64,000 bases of DNA from Acidobacteriota bacterium (GTDB lineage Bacteria; Acidobacteriota; Blastocatellia; Pyrinomonadales; Pyrinomonadaceae). The stretch covers positions 2,180,001-2,244,000 of the forward strand of contig CP065003.1 in the NCBI GenBank assembly GCA_016700175.1. The letters are read 5' to 3'. Both the position numbers and the translations under genes were made by a program. Below the pieces are notes generated by a model that worked only from the letters and a program-made list of their open reading frames with translations, was not told the DNA's origin and ran no database searches. Below are positions 43,449-51,981 of the stretch, in pieces. Each line of letters begins with the position of its first letter. Within the stretch, counting starts at the first letter, position 1.

Positions 43449-43566
43449 TCTTCCCTCCGCAGGTGATTCAGTTGTTCATATTAATAAGCACCGCGCTTGG
43501 GAAACGGCGCTTGACGGATACAGGACTAAAAGGTGCGGCGAACCCTCCGTTGGTTGTATCGGCGTA

Positions 43567-44718
43567 CTATTTGCGGATTCGCCGAGCGAGTTCCAAAAGG
43601 GCGGATCTGGTGAACGGGCCTAGCTCCACGGTGGACATCAGCCGAAGGTCCTCGGAAACACTCGCGTCTTCATCAAGGAATCGAAGGACCCGGTCCGACG
43701 GATTCCTTCTGAAAAGACGCTCGAACACTTCAGCGGCCGGCGGAGTTCCCTTCTCCAGAACGTCCAGGAGGACCGAATCGAGGAAATTCTTCCAGCGGCT
43801 CCCGAAGACCGGGACCGGCGAATCGCTTTCGAGCGCACGTACGATCGCTTCCGTGCGTTGCTGGCTCCTCTTGAAACTGTAACCCGTCGAAGGTTTTACC
43901 CATCCTCCGGCTGTCCCAATCCTGACAATCTTTTCCGACGGCCGCTGATCGTGAACCGCGTCGGACATCGGGATAACGCCCGATTCCCTACCGATGATCC
44001 TGTACTCTCCGAGACCGAGCGTATTCTCCAGGTGATCCTTGAGATTCGACTCGTACTCCTCTTCTTCCAGCAGCGATCCGGAAAATATCGTGAACTCGAC
44101 GAGCGCCTCGCGGGGCGAGACCGGGAGAACGTAGATGAAGCGGCATTCTCCGATCTGTTGAACGCGAAAATCGAAGAGCACGGCCTCCGAGGGATCGAAC
44201 GCATCCTCTTCGGTCTCGACATTCCATCCGAGAAAATGCTGGAGAAGATTGTGATCGCGGGATTCGTCGTATCCCGGAACCGACACGCTGTCGAAAACCA
44301 TTTTCCGCGCTTCAAAGTTGCCTTTGGAGGTCTCCACTTCGCCGTCCCGAATGTCCAGAATATCGGCGGTCAGAAACTCAACAGAAGGACAATCCCGGAG
44401 TTTCGGAATTACGTAGGAGTAGAAGTCGGAAGCGCGGACCATTCGATATTCAAATCCCTCCGAACCGATGTCCAGCGAAAGCTGCTCACCGTCAAATGTG
44501 AAAAACCCGAGCTTTTTCCACCTGTGGAAAACTATGTCTTCAAATCCCACGTCCGCGTCCGACCAGAAACACCAGGTGTGATCGTTTGCGACCTTTTCTT
44601 CGCGATCGATTATCAGGAGCCGCCTGTCCCGGAGTAACGAGCGGTTAATGCGATGAGCAAGCGAAAGGCCGGCGAGGCCTCCGCCGGCGATTATGTAGTC
44701 GAAGGTCTGCGGACTCAC
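43567..44718 (-). CDS. crtY: Lycopene beta-cyclase (CrtY type)
   Basis: 383 residues. FAD/NAD fold at the N-terminus (YIIAGGGLAGLSLAHRI), DHTWCFW after it, the catalytic-region segment LPVSPREALVEFTIFS, IPMSDAV and the GTAGGWVKPSTGYSFKRSQQ block near the C-terminus, all typical of CrtY. It cyclises lycopene ends to beta-ionone rings. crtB and crtI are not in the window. A carotenoid would be consistent with light- or oxidation-exposed habitats (inference). Confidence 0.92.
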   Translation of the reverse strand: MSPQTFDYIIAGGGLAGLSLAHRINRSLLRDRRLLIIDREEKVANDHTWCFWSDADVGFEDIVFHRWKKLGFFTFDGEQLSLDIGSEGFEYRMVRASDFYSYVIPKLRDCPSVEFLTADILDIRDGEVETSKGNFEARKMVFDSVSVPGYDESRDHNLLQHFLGWNVETEEDAFDPSEAVLFDFRVQQIGECRFIYVLPVSPREALVEFTIFSGSLLEEEEYESNLKDHLENTLGLGEYRIIGRESGVIPMSDAVHDQRPSEKIVRIGTAGGWVKPSTGYSFKRSQQRTEAIVRALESDSPVPVFGSRWKNFLDSVLLDVLEKGTPPAAEVFERLFRRNPSDRVLRFLDEDASVSEDLRLMSTVELGPFTRSALLELARRIRK

Positions 44719-44756
44719 GATTTAGAGAATTACACTATCGGAAGGCGGCGTTCAAA

Positions 44757-45302
44757 CTAGTCGTGGACGACCTCGTAAGTAAGTTCGAGCATCGCGTTGT
44801 CCTTGGCCTTGTTGTGGCAGGTGTTGTTTTCGACAAGCCTGAGCGGGATCTCGCGGTTGAACTCGGGAAACAAAGGGATGCCAGACCCGAGCAGGATCGG
44901 CGTGACGCCGAGGTAGAGTTCGTCGACCAGATCTTGTTCGAGGAAGGCCGCCGCGAGCTCGCCGCCGCCGGAAAGCCATATCTTTTTTCCGTCGCTTTCT
45001 TTCAAACCGCGCACGAATTCCCCGATGTCTCCGTCGACAACCTCGACACCATCGACGCCCGATTCCTCGAGCGTCCTTGAGAAGACGTAAGTGTCCATTC
45101 CGGAGTACGGGTTCTTGTCTTCGCCGGGGCTCATCTCGAGATACTTGTCCCAGGACCGCCGGCCCATCACCACCGTGTCGATGGTCTTGAAGAACGCCAT
45201 CCAGTCGTAATCCCAATCCATCGAGAGCCAGTCGACCGCTCCGTTCTTCCGCGCGATATATCCGTCGAGGCTGATCCCCAGCCCGAGTACAACTTTTCGC
45301 AT
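44757..45302 (-). CDS. DHFR/RibD-C-like family protein
   Basis: 181 residues, with the RibD C-terminal/dihydrofolate reductase-like fold: VVLGLGISLDGYIARKNGAVDWL in sense, DTVVMGRRSWDKY, YVFSRTLEES, IWLSGGGELAAAFLEQDLVDELYLGVTPILLGSGIPLFP in sense. Most such stand-alone proteins have unknown substrates and are not the essential DHFR. It is separated from crtY by 38 bp on the same strand. Confidence 0.88.
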   Translation of the reverse strand: MRKVVLGLGISLDGYIARKNGAVDWLSMDWDYDWMAFFKTIDTVVMGRRSWDKYLEMSPGEDKNPYSGMDTYVFSRTLEESGVDGVEVVDGDIGEFVRGLKESDGKKIWLSGGGELAAAFLEQDLVDELYLGVTPILLGSGIPLFPEFNREIPLRLVENNTCHNKAKDNAMLELTYEVVHD

Positions 45303-45418
45303 GATTTCACCTATTACCGCTGTCAGGTTCCGCGAGCGCGGACCTGGTTGTATACGGGCGGGGTAAGCGATTGTTCAGCGTTCGCGTCCCGGACAAGCCG
45401 TGGTATTTTATCCGCACT

Positions 45419-45862
45419 ATGAAAATGCTGATCACCTTTCTTCTCATCCTGTTTGCTTCAACTGCGGCATTCCCTCAATCCGACAAGCAGAAGGCGAAGA
45501 TAATGTCCGAGATCGAGAAGGTCATGACGGACCAAGTCGCGGCCTGGAACCGGGGCGACATCGAGGGTTTCATGGACGGATACTGGAAATCCGAAGAGAT
45601 GCGGTTCGTGTCAGGCAATTCGATCTCGATGGGCTGGCAGGCGGCTCTCGACCGATATAAGCGGAACTACGACACGAAGGAGAAGATGGGATTCCTGACG
45701 TTCTCCGACTCGGTGGTGACGGTGCTCGACAAGAACAACGCTTACGTGTTCGGGAGGTGGACGCTTGAGAGGGCGAGCGACGAGCCGACCGGGCTGTTCA
45801 CGCTCGTCTTCCGCAGGACAGACGACGGCTGGAAGATCATTCACGATCACACGTCCAGTTGA
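45419..45862 (+). CDS. Secreted SnoaL-like (DUF4440) protein
   Basis: 147 residues from the ATG at 45419; a start at 45371 would bury the signal peptide (about 1-18, LITFLLILFASTAAFPQ). Mature part is an NTF2-like cone: AAWNRGDIEGFMDGYWKS, MRFVSGNSISMGWQAAL, VTVLDKNNAYVFGRWTLE, GLFTLVFRRTDDGWKIIHDHTS. Function unknown; related domains are found in enzymes and binding proteins. No operon partners. Confidence 0.85.
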   Translation: MKMLITFLLILFASTAAFPQSDKQKAKIMSEIEKVMTDQVAAWNRGDIEGFMDGYWKSEEMRFVSGNSISMGWQAALDRYKRNYDTKEKMGFLTFSDSVVTVLDKNNAYVFGRWTLERASDEPTGLFTLVFRRTDDGWKIIHDHTSS

Positions 45863-46030
45863 GTCGGGCCAGTCTGTTCAGTCGATTCAGTCTGCCGAGT
45901 CGTCCCGGTCCTGGGCCGCGGAGCGGCCACGGAGGGTAGCCCCGGGCAAGCCGAAGGCGCAGCCCGGGGTAACGGTCGAAGAATCTTGCGCGCCCCGGAG
46001 GGGCGGCGCAGTGAGGGCAGTGCCCGGAAA

Positions 46031-46177
46031 CATCAGTTGCCCCCGGCTTGAGGCGGGGGGGGTCAACCGGATAAACAAATCAGGATAGGGCTTTAGCCCC
46101 GAGATAGCCGGCTGAAGCCGGCGAAATAATCTATTGGCCTTCTCGGTCCCCCCCGCCGAAGCAGGGGGCAACTGATG
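46031..46177. repeat. REP/MITE-like inverted repeat element
   Basis: Outer arms CATCAGTTGCCCCCGGCTTG (from 46031) and GCAGGGGGCAACTGATG (46161-46177) are inverted, each flanked by a run of seven or eight G/C. Inside lie two more inverted motifs (GGGCTTTAGCCC near 46090 and GCCGGCTGAAGCCGGC near 46108-46123). The preceding 45900-46020 stretch is GC-rich with similar short palindromes (GCCCCGGAGGGGC). The 479-bp gap 45863-46341 has no gene. Copies elsewhere in this window were not found. Confidence 0.6.
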
Positions 46178-46341
46178 GTCATTTTCTCGATATTGTGTGC
46201 TCAGATATGAATGGAGTACTCCTCACCCTCGGGTTTCAGACAGCCTCCACGCCACGGCGGAAAATCCGCAATAGAAATTTGGGGCTGCAAGAATTCAGTT
46301 CCAGCGGAACCTCGCCTCTAGTTATGTCGTTCCTTTTCACT

Positions 46342-47301
46342 ATGAAAACGACGCTCATTGTCCTGACTCTGATCATTCTCGCGGCCGCGGTCTTCCCGCA
46401 GGACGCGCCTTCGCAGCCCGGAAAGACCGACAGGATCGACGCCGATCCTTCGAAAGGCTTCTCGTATCCTTATTTCCTGTATATTCCTCCGGCGCTCCGT
46501 GAAGAGAGCGCGCAAAAGGGCACGCAGACCCTGCTCGTAGTCCCGAACAATACCGGCAAGCCGATCGACGGCCTTGAAGAGCACGAAAAGAATGTCAGCT
46601 CAAAGATGGTCCAGATAGCGTTTGTTTTCGGACGGCTTAACGTACCTGTTCTGGTACCCGTTTTTCCCCGGCCTGCGAAGGAATGGAAGATCTACACCCA
46701 CGCGCTCGACCGCGATACGATCACGACAGATCTTGAAGAGTACAAGCGGCTCGACCTCCAGCTCGCGGCGATGATCCGCGACGCGCGATCCCGATTGGAG
46801 AACGAGAAGTTGAATGTTGGCAAGAAGGTGCTGATGTACGGATTTTCGGCCTCGGCGATGTTCGCGAACAGGTTCGCTTTCCTCCATCCCGACCTGGTGA
46901 AAGCGGCGGCCGTGGGATCTCCCGGCGGATGGCCGATCGCTCCTGTGAAGAAGTACAAGGAAAAAGAGCTCAGGTATCCGTTGGGGATCGGTGACGTGAA
47001 GGCCCTGACAGGCAAGGGCGTGGACCTGGAAAAGCTGACAAAAGTGTCGTTCCTTTTCTTTCTCGGCGGAGACGACGACAATGATTCGCTGGTCTTCCGG
47101 GACGGATACGAACAGGAAGATGAGGACCTCGCGCTGCCGCTTCTCGGGAGGAAGCCCGTCGACCGATGGCCCGTCTCTAAGGAACTCTACGAACAGGCGA
47201 AAATGAACGCGGAGTTCAAGCTCTATCCCGGCGAAGTGCACAGGCCTTCGCGCCAGATGGTCGAAGACGTGCTCGCTTTTCTCGAAAGAAACAAATACTG
47301 A
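46342..47301 (+). CDS. Secreted alpha/beta hydrolase-fold protein
   Basis: 319 residues from the ATG at 46342; earlier in-frame starts lack a signal. Signal peptide about 1-20 (LIVLTLIILAAAVFPQ). Nucleophile elbow GFSASAMFANRFAFLHPDLVKAAAVGSPGGWP in sense (GxSxS). Other elements: PYFLYIPPAL, LLVVPNNTGKP, HALDRDTI and a terminal His in YPGEVHRPSRQM. Likely an esterase or PHB-depolymerase-like enzyme; substrate unknown. Confidence 0.82.
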   Translation: MKTTLIVLTLIILAAAVFPQDAPSQPGKTDRIDADPSKGFSYPYFLYIPPALREESAQKGTQTLLVVPNNTGKPIDGLEEHEKNVSSKMVQIAFVFGRLNVPVLVPVFPRPAKEWKIYTHALDRDTITTDLEEYKRLDLQLAAMIRDARSRLENEKLNVGKKVLMYGFSASAMFANRFAFLHPDLVKAAAVGSPGGWPIAPVKKYKEKELRYPLGIGDVKALTGKGVDLEKLTKVSFLFFLGGDDDNDSLVFRDGYEQEDEDLALPLLGRKPVDRWPVSKELYEQAKMNAEFKLYPGEVHRPSRQMVEDVLAFLERNKY

Positions 47302-48387
47302 TCAGCTCACTCTCTCGCGGCAGCCGCTTTCATCGGACCTCCTTGCCGCGTCAAGCACCTTCTGGACCTCGTGGCCGTCACGAAAAGTGGCGGCACTTTC
47401 TATTTCGGTCCTGCCTTCCCGCAGAGCGCCGACAATCTCCTTCGCAAACGCCAGGAACCCTATAGACCATCCGCCTTCCCTTGTCCCTTCGGGCGCTTTC
47501 CCGGGTTTCGTATCGATCTCCGTGAACGAACTCTCTCCTTGACGGGCGACCTCCAGACGATCCTTTTCACCAATGATCAATGAGCCTTCGGTGCCGTAGA
47601 TCTCCATCCAGAAATCGTATTTCCCGATCTCGACCATTGAGAACGATCCCGTTCCGGACGCCTCCTTAGTCAGATCGGAATCTTCGAACCGGAGCATGAA
47701 GTTGCATTCGTCATCGCTCGTTACGGGGCGAATCTCGCCATCGGCGTCGCGGCGTTCCTTGATGTTCGTCTTCAGCAGGCACGAGATCTCGCTGACCTCG
47801 GTACCGAGCAGCCATCGGAAACCGTCGATAGCGTGCGAGCCGATCGCGCCGAGCGCGCCTCCGCCCTTCGAATTGTCGGACCACCAGTTCCATTTCAGAT
47901 CGGGATTGCCTCGCGACGCATTCCTGAATGCCGATTTGGCGTGGATGACCTTTCCGAGTTCGCCGTTCCGGAGCATATCGAACGCGAGCTTTCTGCCGTT
48001 GAGGAACCGGAGCTCGTGATCGATAAGCGCCATCACGCCGGCTTTCTCGGCGGCCTCGGCCATTTCGAGAGACTCCTCAGAATTCATCGCCATCGGCTTT
48101 TCGCAGAGGATGTGCTTGCCGCGTTCGATCGCGTACATCGCCATCTCGTGATGGAGAACGGGCGGCGTGGTGATGCAGACGAGGTCCACATCTTCATGAT
48201 CTACGGTTTCGCGCCATTCCTCTGCGACGTGGGAGATGCCGAATTCTTTCGCCGCCTCGCGGGCGTTCACGATGTGTCCGCTGGAAACAGAAACGAGTTC
48301 GGCTCCTTCGCAATCCCTGAAACCGGGCATCTGCGTCTGCCGTGCGAAGCCGGTGCCGATGAAACCGATCCCGATCTTGTCTTTCAT
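47302..48387 (-). CDS. Gfo/Idh/MocA family oxidoreductase
   Basis: 361 residues. NAD(P)-binding fold IGIGFIGTGFARQTQMPGF; catalytic-region EKPMAMNSEES (the EKP motif); C-terminal beta-sheet domain with GGGALGAIGSHAIDGFRWLLG. Members oxidise or isomerise sugars or inositols. It converges on the hydrolase gene, whose stop codon abuts its own. Confidence 0.92.
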   Translation of the reverse strand: MKDKIGIGFIGTGFARQTQMPGFRDCEGAELVSVSSGHIVNAREAAKEFGISHVAEEWRETVDHEDVDLVCITTPPVLHHEMAMYAIERGKHILCEKPMAMNSEESLEMAEAAEKAGVMALIDHELRFLNGRKLAFDMLRNGELGKVIHAKSAFRNASRGNPDLKWNWWSDNSKGGGALGAIGSHAIDGFRWLLGTEVSEISCLLKTNIKERRDADGEIRPVTSDDECNFMLRFEDSDLTKEASGTGSFSMVEIGKYDFWMEIYGTEGSLIIGEKDRLEVARQGESSFTEIDTKPGKAPEGTREGGWSIGFLAFAKEIVGALREGRTEIESAATFRDGHEVQKVLDAARRSDESGCRERVS

Positions 48388-48412
48388 AGGAGATTTATAT
48401 CACGGGGGAAGA

Positions 48413-48598
48413 GTCTGTCGGGTCTGTCGGGTCTGTTGGGTCTGTCTGTTCAGTCGGTTCAGTCTGTTCAGTCGGTTCAGTCTGTTCAGTCGGTTCAGTC
48501 TGTTCAGTCGGTTCAGTCTGTTCAGTCGGTTCAGTCTGTTCAGTCGGTTCAGTCGAATCAGTCTGTTCAGCCGGTTCAGCCGGTTCAGTCTGTTCGGT
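48413..48598. repeat. 9-bp minisatellite (TCTGTTCAG / TCGGTTCAG)
   Basis: About 17 copies of a 9-bp unit, alternating TCTGTTCAG and TCGGTTCAG, from 48445 to 48598, preceded by three or four units of GGGTCTGTC-like sequence. A three-unit copy occurs at 45871-45898 after the SnoaL-like gene. The array is open in one + frame (Ser-Val-Gln repeats), but that frame is antisense to the oxidoreductase and not a gene. Confidence 0.85.
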
Positions 48599-48714
48599 GG
48601 ATCTTGCAGAGTGAAATCCCGGTTCCCGATTGTAGCCCGTTGCTTCAGCTGCGGGTCACCGAGCGATCTTCGCTTCGCTCACTGCCCGCGAGACGCGGGC
48701 GCTCCGGGCGCCCT

Positions 48715-48824
48715 CATCACTCGTTACTCATCTCTCATCTCTCATCTCCCATCTCTCAGCACTCATCTCTCAGCTCTCATCTCTCATCTCTCATCTCCCA
48801 TCTCTCAGCACTCATCTCTCAGCA
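48715..48824. repeat. Tandem array of CATCTCTCAGCACT-type words, left of the IS
   Basis: Irregular tandem repeats of CATCTCTCA, CATCTCCCATCTCTCAGCA and CACTCATCTCTCAGC. The same words resume right of the insertion sequence at 50121. A shorter, inverted copy is at 40481-40510. Confidence 0.8.
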
Positions 48825-48828
48825 CTAG

Positions 48829-50116
48829 TGTCCGGTTAAAAGTCGAATAGTTTCAACTGTTTACAAGCATCGTCATTTGACAATTGCGACCTTGTTCCGC
48901 TAAGTAGTTGATACAATTGGGTTTTGTCAAAAGCGGATATCGACAGAATTTGCAGTATTTCGTACATTGTCCGGTCGATTCCGAGCTCCTTTTTAGCGAT
49001 CGCGACGGTCAGGTAGACACATATCGCGATCCATACCTGGGTCTTTACAGCGTTCTCCGAGTGGCCCCAGAACCTTTTGATCTTCAGGTGCTGTTTGATC
49101 CATTTGAAGAACAGTTCGATCTGCCAGCGGTTCTTGTAGAGCATGGCGATCTCAAGAGCGGGCAGTTTGAAGTTGTTGGTCAGGAACACGAGTTCCTGGT
49201 CCAGATCTTTGTCAAAGTAGGTGATCCGGCGCAGTGTCTCCGGATAACCCTTCCGGGTTCTGTACACCTTGGGTATGATCTTCTCGTCGGCTCTCAGACC
49301 GGTCCTTTTGGCGACGCGCTTTGAGACGATGACCTCGAAGCTGAAGTTCTTTCTGGGACGGGTCACGAAGTAAGCCTGTCGCAGGTTGATCTTCATCAGC
49401 CGGCTGAAGTTGCAGTAGGCCCGGTCCATGACATAGAAGGCGTCTTGCTCGAACATCATGTCGTCAAGGAACCTGACATCGTGCCTGAGAGCGTCCGTAA
49501 CATTAACAAAAGTCGGTATGTTACCGTGAAGCTCAAGCTCGACGTTCAGCTTCACCGCAGCCTTTGTCTTCCGGAACGGCGCCCACCAGAAGACGCTCAG
49601 GCACAGATCGATGATGGTCGAATCGATGAGATACACAGGTCCCTCGACGTTGTCCGGGAGCTTGTCCGCGGCGTACAGAGACCGCGCTCTTTCGATCAGG
49701 ACCTGGGCGAAGTCGGCATAGATCCTCCAGTCGCGGCTCTCGTTCGCCTCGGCCAGCGTCGAACGCGGCACCGGGCCCCGGATGCCCAGGTGGTAGAGTT
49801 TCTCCTGATGAGCCGTCAGACACATGACCGTGTCTCGCAGGCTGTCGCGCCCGGTCAGCTGACCGAACGCCATTGCCATGAACTGGCTCCAGCAGGTGAA
49901 GCTCTTGACCCGGTAGTCTCCGTTGTACCGGCTCACGCATTTGTTGAACTGATACCTGGAGAGAAATTCAAACAGCTGTGCAAAGGCGTATGTTCCCTGG
50001 TTCATTCGGCCGAAATTACCGCCCAAACGAGCCAATTGAAATAGAAAAATCAGTTTGTGGCTGTAAGTCACGAAACCATAACGACTTACAGCTGTAGAAA
50101 CATTTTTAACCGGACA
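48829..50116 (-). mobile_element. IS4-family-like insertion sequence, 1288 bp, intact
   Basis: Perfect 13-bp terminal inverted repeats, TGTCCGGTTAAAA (48829-48841) and its complement (50104-50116). Both ends are flanked by CTAG (48825-48828, 50117-50120), the apparent target duplication; because CTAG is palindromic and the neighbouring bases mirror each other, 4 bp is the simplest reading. One full-length transposase gene fills the element. Intact ends and frame suggest a recent insertion. The target is a tandem repeat, so no gene was broken. Confidence 0.92.
48836..50005 (-). CDS. IS4-type transposase (DUF4372 plus DDE domain)
   Basis: 389 residues from the ATG at 50005 (MNQGTYAFAQLFEF, the usual start of this group); a GTG at 50071 would add 22 residues. 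An N-terminal DUF4372-like domain (FTCWSQFMAMAFGQLTGRDSLRD) is followed by a DDE domain: first Asp in YLIDSTIIDL, second in FYVMDRAYCNF, and the Y-x2-R-x3-E-x6-K signature in YKNRWQIELFFKWIK. All three acidic residues are present, so the enzyme should be active. Confidence 0.93.
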   Translation of the reverse strand: MNQGTYAFAQLFEFLSRYQFNKCVSRYNGDYRVKSFTCWSQFMAMAFGQLTGRDSLRDTVMCLTAHQEKLYHLGIRGPVPRSTLAEANESRDWRIYADFAQVLIERARSLYAADKLPDNVEGPVYLIDSTIIDLCLSVFWWAPFRKTKAAVKLNVELELHGNIPTFVNVTDALRHDVRFLDDMMFEQDAFYVMDRAYCNFSRLMKINLRQAYFVTRPRKNFSFEVIVSKRVAKRTGLRADEKIIPKVYRTRKGYPETLRRITYFDKDLDQELVFLTNNFKLPALEIAMLYKNRWQIELFFKWIKQHLKIKRFWGHSENAVKTQVWIAICVYLTVAIAKKELGIDRTMYEILQILSISAFDKTQLYQLLSGTRSQLSNDDACKQLKLFDF

Positions 50117-50120
50117 CTAG

Positions 50121-50262
50121 TGATCTCTCAGCACTCATCTCTCATCTCTCAGCACTCATCTCTCATCTCTCAGCACTCATCTCTCATCTCTCAGCACTCA
50201 TCTCTCAGCACTCATCTCTCAGCACTCATCTCTCATCTCTCAGCACCCATCTCTCAGCACTC
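50121..50262. repeat. Tandem array of CATCTCTCAGCACT-type words, right of the IS
   Basis: Continuation of the array at 48715-48824: repeated CTCAGCACTCATCTCTCATCT words, about 7-8 copies of a 20- to 21-bp unit with indels. Together the two parts form a roughly 250-bp array interrupted by the IS. Confidence 0.8.
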
Positions 50263-50278
50263 ACGATCCAAAAGGAAA

Positions 50279-50298
50279 AGCCGCCTCGAAAGGCGGCT
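50279..50298 (-). terminator. Terminator after the PilZ gene
   Basis: AGCCGCCT (50279-50286), loop CGAA, AGGCGGCT (50291-50298); the minus strand continues TTTCCTTTTGG. It lies 24 bp after the PilZ stop. Confidence 0.75.
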
Positions 50299-50321
50299 TA
50301 ACAAAACTGCTGATCTGAAAT

Positions 50322-50783
50322 CTAGCTCTTCGTAGTTCCCAGCTCGAGAGCACGTCCCTTCCTGGGCCGTGTCGTCAGGAATTCCCTGTAAGCATCGCGG
50401 TCGGTCTCGATCATATCCACAATGCTCGCGCCGACCAGGTACTGAGTCGTCGACACGTGCTCTCCTACCTGTTCGTATCGCACACCGACGAGCTTCATCC
50501 TCACCTTGCCGGAAGGCAGCGTAAGTTCGGCCTTCAACGTACGCTCCTCTCCCACGAGATAATACTGCTGGATCCTGATAGATGAGACGATGAATGAAAC
50601 TCCGGATGAGCTCAGGTCGTGGGTTTCGCCGCGGGTGGAGAGATCGGGAGGGGGCAGGACAAGACCACCCGTGTTCTTGTCGGGTTCGAAGGATATCTTG
50701 ATCGGCACGTGCAAGGGGCGCCTGCGGGCAACGACGCGCTTGTTAACCGATCTTGTGAACAGCGAGGCCCATTTTCTAATCAT
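50322..50783 (-). CDS. PilZ-domain protein (c-di-GMP binding)
   Basis: 153 residues. The c-di-GMP motif RxxxR is within ARRRPLHVPIK and the second motif, D/NxSxxG, is DLSSSGVSF; beta-barrel strands continue to about residue 130 (LKAELTLPSGKVRMKLVGVRY). PilZ proteins sense c-di-GMP to alter motility, exopolysaccharide or transcription. Single-domain, so it probably acts through a partner protein. No diguanylate cyclase in the window. Confidence 0.82.
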   Translation of the reverse strand: MIRKWASLFTRSVNKRVVARRRPLHVPIKISFEPDKNTGGLVLPPPDLSTRGETHDLSSSGVSFIVSSIRIQQYYLVGEERTLKAELTLPSGKVRMKLVGVRYEQVGEHVSTTQYLVGASIVDMIETDRDAYREFLTTRPRKGRALELGTTKS

Positions 50784-50880
50784 TGAATTCTCTCAGCGGG
50801 AACTGGTGACGTATTCCGCGGCATTATAGTGATTTTTACATCGTTATACAACAGGTCGGGCCCCTAACTCTGCATTTTTG

Positions 50881-51789
50881 TTAGTTTTGCAGGATCTCGC
50901 CTTTTGAATCCCTGCTCACTAATTCAGGGTCCTTGCCTTTTCGGATCCTGGAAGCGAACGAGAGCCTTCCTGTCTTTCCATAGACCGCCGGCGTGGCATG
51001 CACCGTGTAGGTCGATCGGTCGAAAGCCAATGCTATCTTATAGTTATAGCCGGTTGATTCGGCAGATAGAGCATCGGCCGGAACGTATCCCTTGTTCGCC
51101 AGCGTTTCAAGGTCCGCGAACTTCCCTTGGTTCTGGAGCGCGTAAATTCCCTGAGCCTTGTTGATGCGTTCAAGCATCGCCTGCGCTTCGCGGTGGTGAA
51201 CTTCCATTCTCAGGGAGAAAAAATAATTCTTGCCTTCCTTCCGAACCGCCCTTTCTCCTTCCGGATCGGCGACCAGCATTATCCAGACATCGCCTTCCTT
51301 CCGGAGCCGTATCTCGTTCGTCTCGATCTTGCCGTCCTTTTCATTCGGCATCTTCATCGTGACCGTCGCTTCGTCGCCGGAGACGATCTCGCCGTTTATC
51401 GGCATCTGCGGCGGGACGCTTGACGCGACCTCGCTAAAGTCCACGCCGAGGTCCTTCACGTCTTCCGGAGTAAGGCCTTCGACAGCCGGGCGGAGATTCG
51501 TCAGTTTGAGCGCGTCGATGAACCGGTTCGCACGAAGCCTCTCGTAGAACACCTTGACCGTATCGGCCGGAGAATTCGCCTTGATATCGATCGAAGGTCC
51601 GGCGGGCATCACGGGAGCCGCTGCCGGATCGGCCGCGGTCAGAGGATTCGCGTCCGCCTTCGCCGCAGTAGCGGCGGGATCGGAAGACGCGGCGGAACCG
51701 CATCCGTTTACGAAAACCGCGAGCACAAACAGAAAAGGCAGCGCCGCAGACGATACGCGGAAACTGCCGTGATGAAGCCTTTTGATCAT
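50881..51789 (-). CDS. Lipoprotein with pilin-like C-terminal domain
   Basis: 302 residues. Lipobox VLAVFVNGC (Cys30), an Ala/Pro-rich linker to about 65, an NTF2/DUF4878-like region (about 75-185: DTVKVFYERLRANRFIDALKLTN in sense, GDVWIMLVADPEG), then about 190-290 resembling the globular part of acidobacterial type IV pilins (EAQAMLERINKAQGIYALQN, GKFADLETLANKGYVPADAL, YTVHATPAVYGKTGRLSF). The usual hydrophobic pilin N-helix is replaced by the lipoprotein part. A role at the cell surface is inferred. It is 97 bp upstream of the PilZ gene on the same strand. Confidence 0.65.
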   Translation of the reverse strand: MIKRLHHGSFRVSSAALPFLFVLAVFVNGCGSAASSDPAATAAKADANPLTAADPAAAPVMPAGPSIDIKANSPADTVKVFYERLRANRFIDALKLTNLRPAVEGLTPEDVKDLGVDFSEVASSVPPQMPINGEIVSGDEATVTMKMPNEKDGKIETNEIRLRKEGDVWIMLVADPEGERAVRKEGKNYFFSLRMEVHHREAQAMLERINKAQGIYALQNQGKFADLETLANKGYVPADALSAESTGYNYKIALAFDRSTYTVHATPAVYGKTGRLSFASRIRKGKDPELVSRDSKGEILQN

Positions 51790-51981
51790 TTATCGATGAG
51801 ATCGGGCCTGAAGGCCTTCAGGGAAAACTATGAAAGGAACTATGGAGGTCTTTGCGGAAGCGGCCAAAATAGTTTCGGCACGCCAAACATTATAGCGTGC
51901 CGGAACAAAAACGTAAAACACTATTTTACAGAGACTGACCTTGTGGCCGCATAATCCTACCGGGAAGCCGAAGTTATTCGC

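Noticed and set aside
48445..48598. CRISPR-like regular repeat
   Set aside because: Unit is 9 bp with no unique spacers and no cas genes.
47833..48828. + strand frame ending in Val-Gln-Ser repeats
   Set aside because: Mostly antisense to the Gfo/Idh/MocA gene; the repeat part is the 9-bp minisatellite in noncoding DNA.
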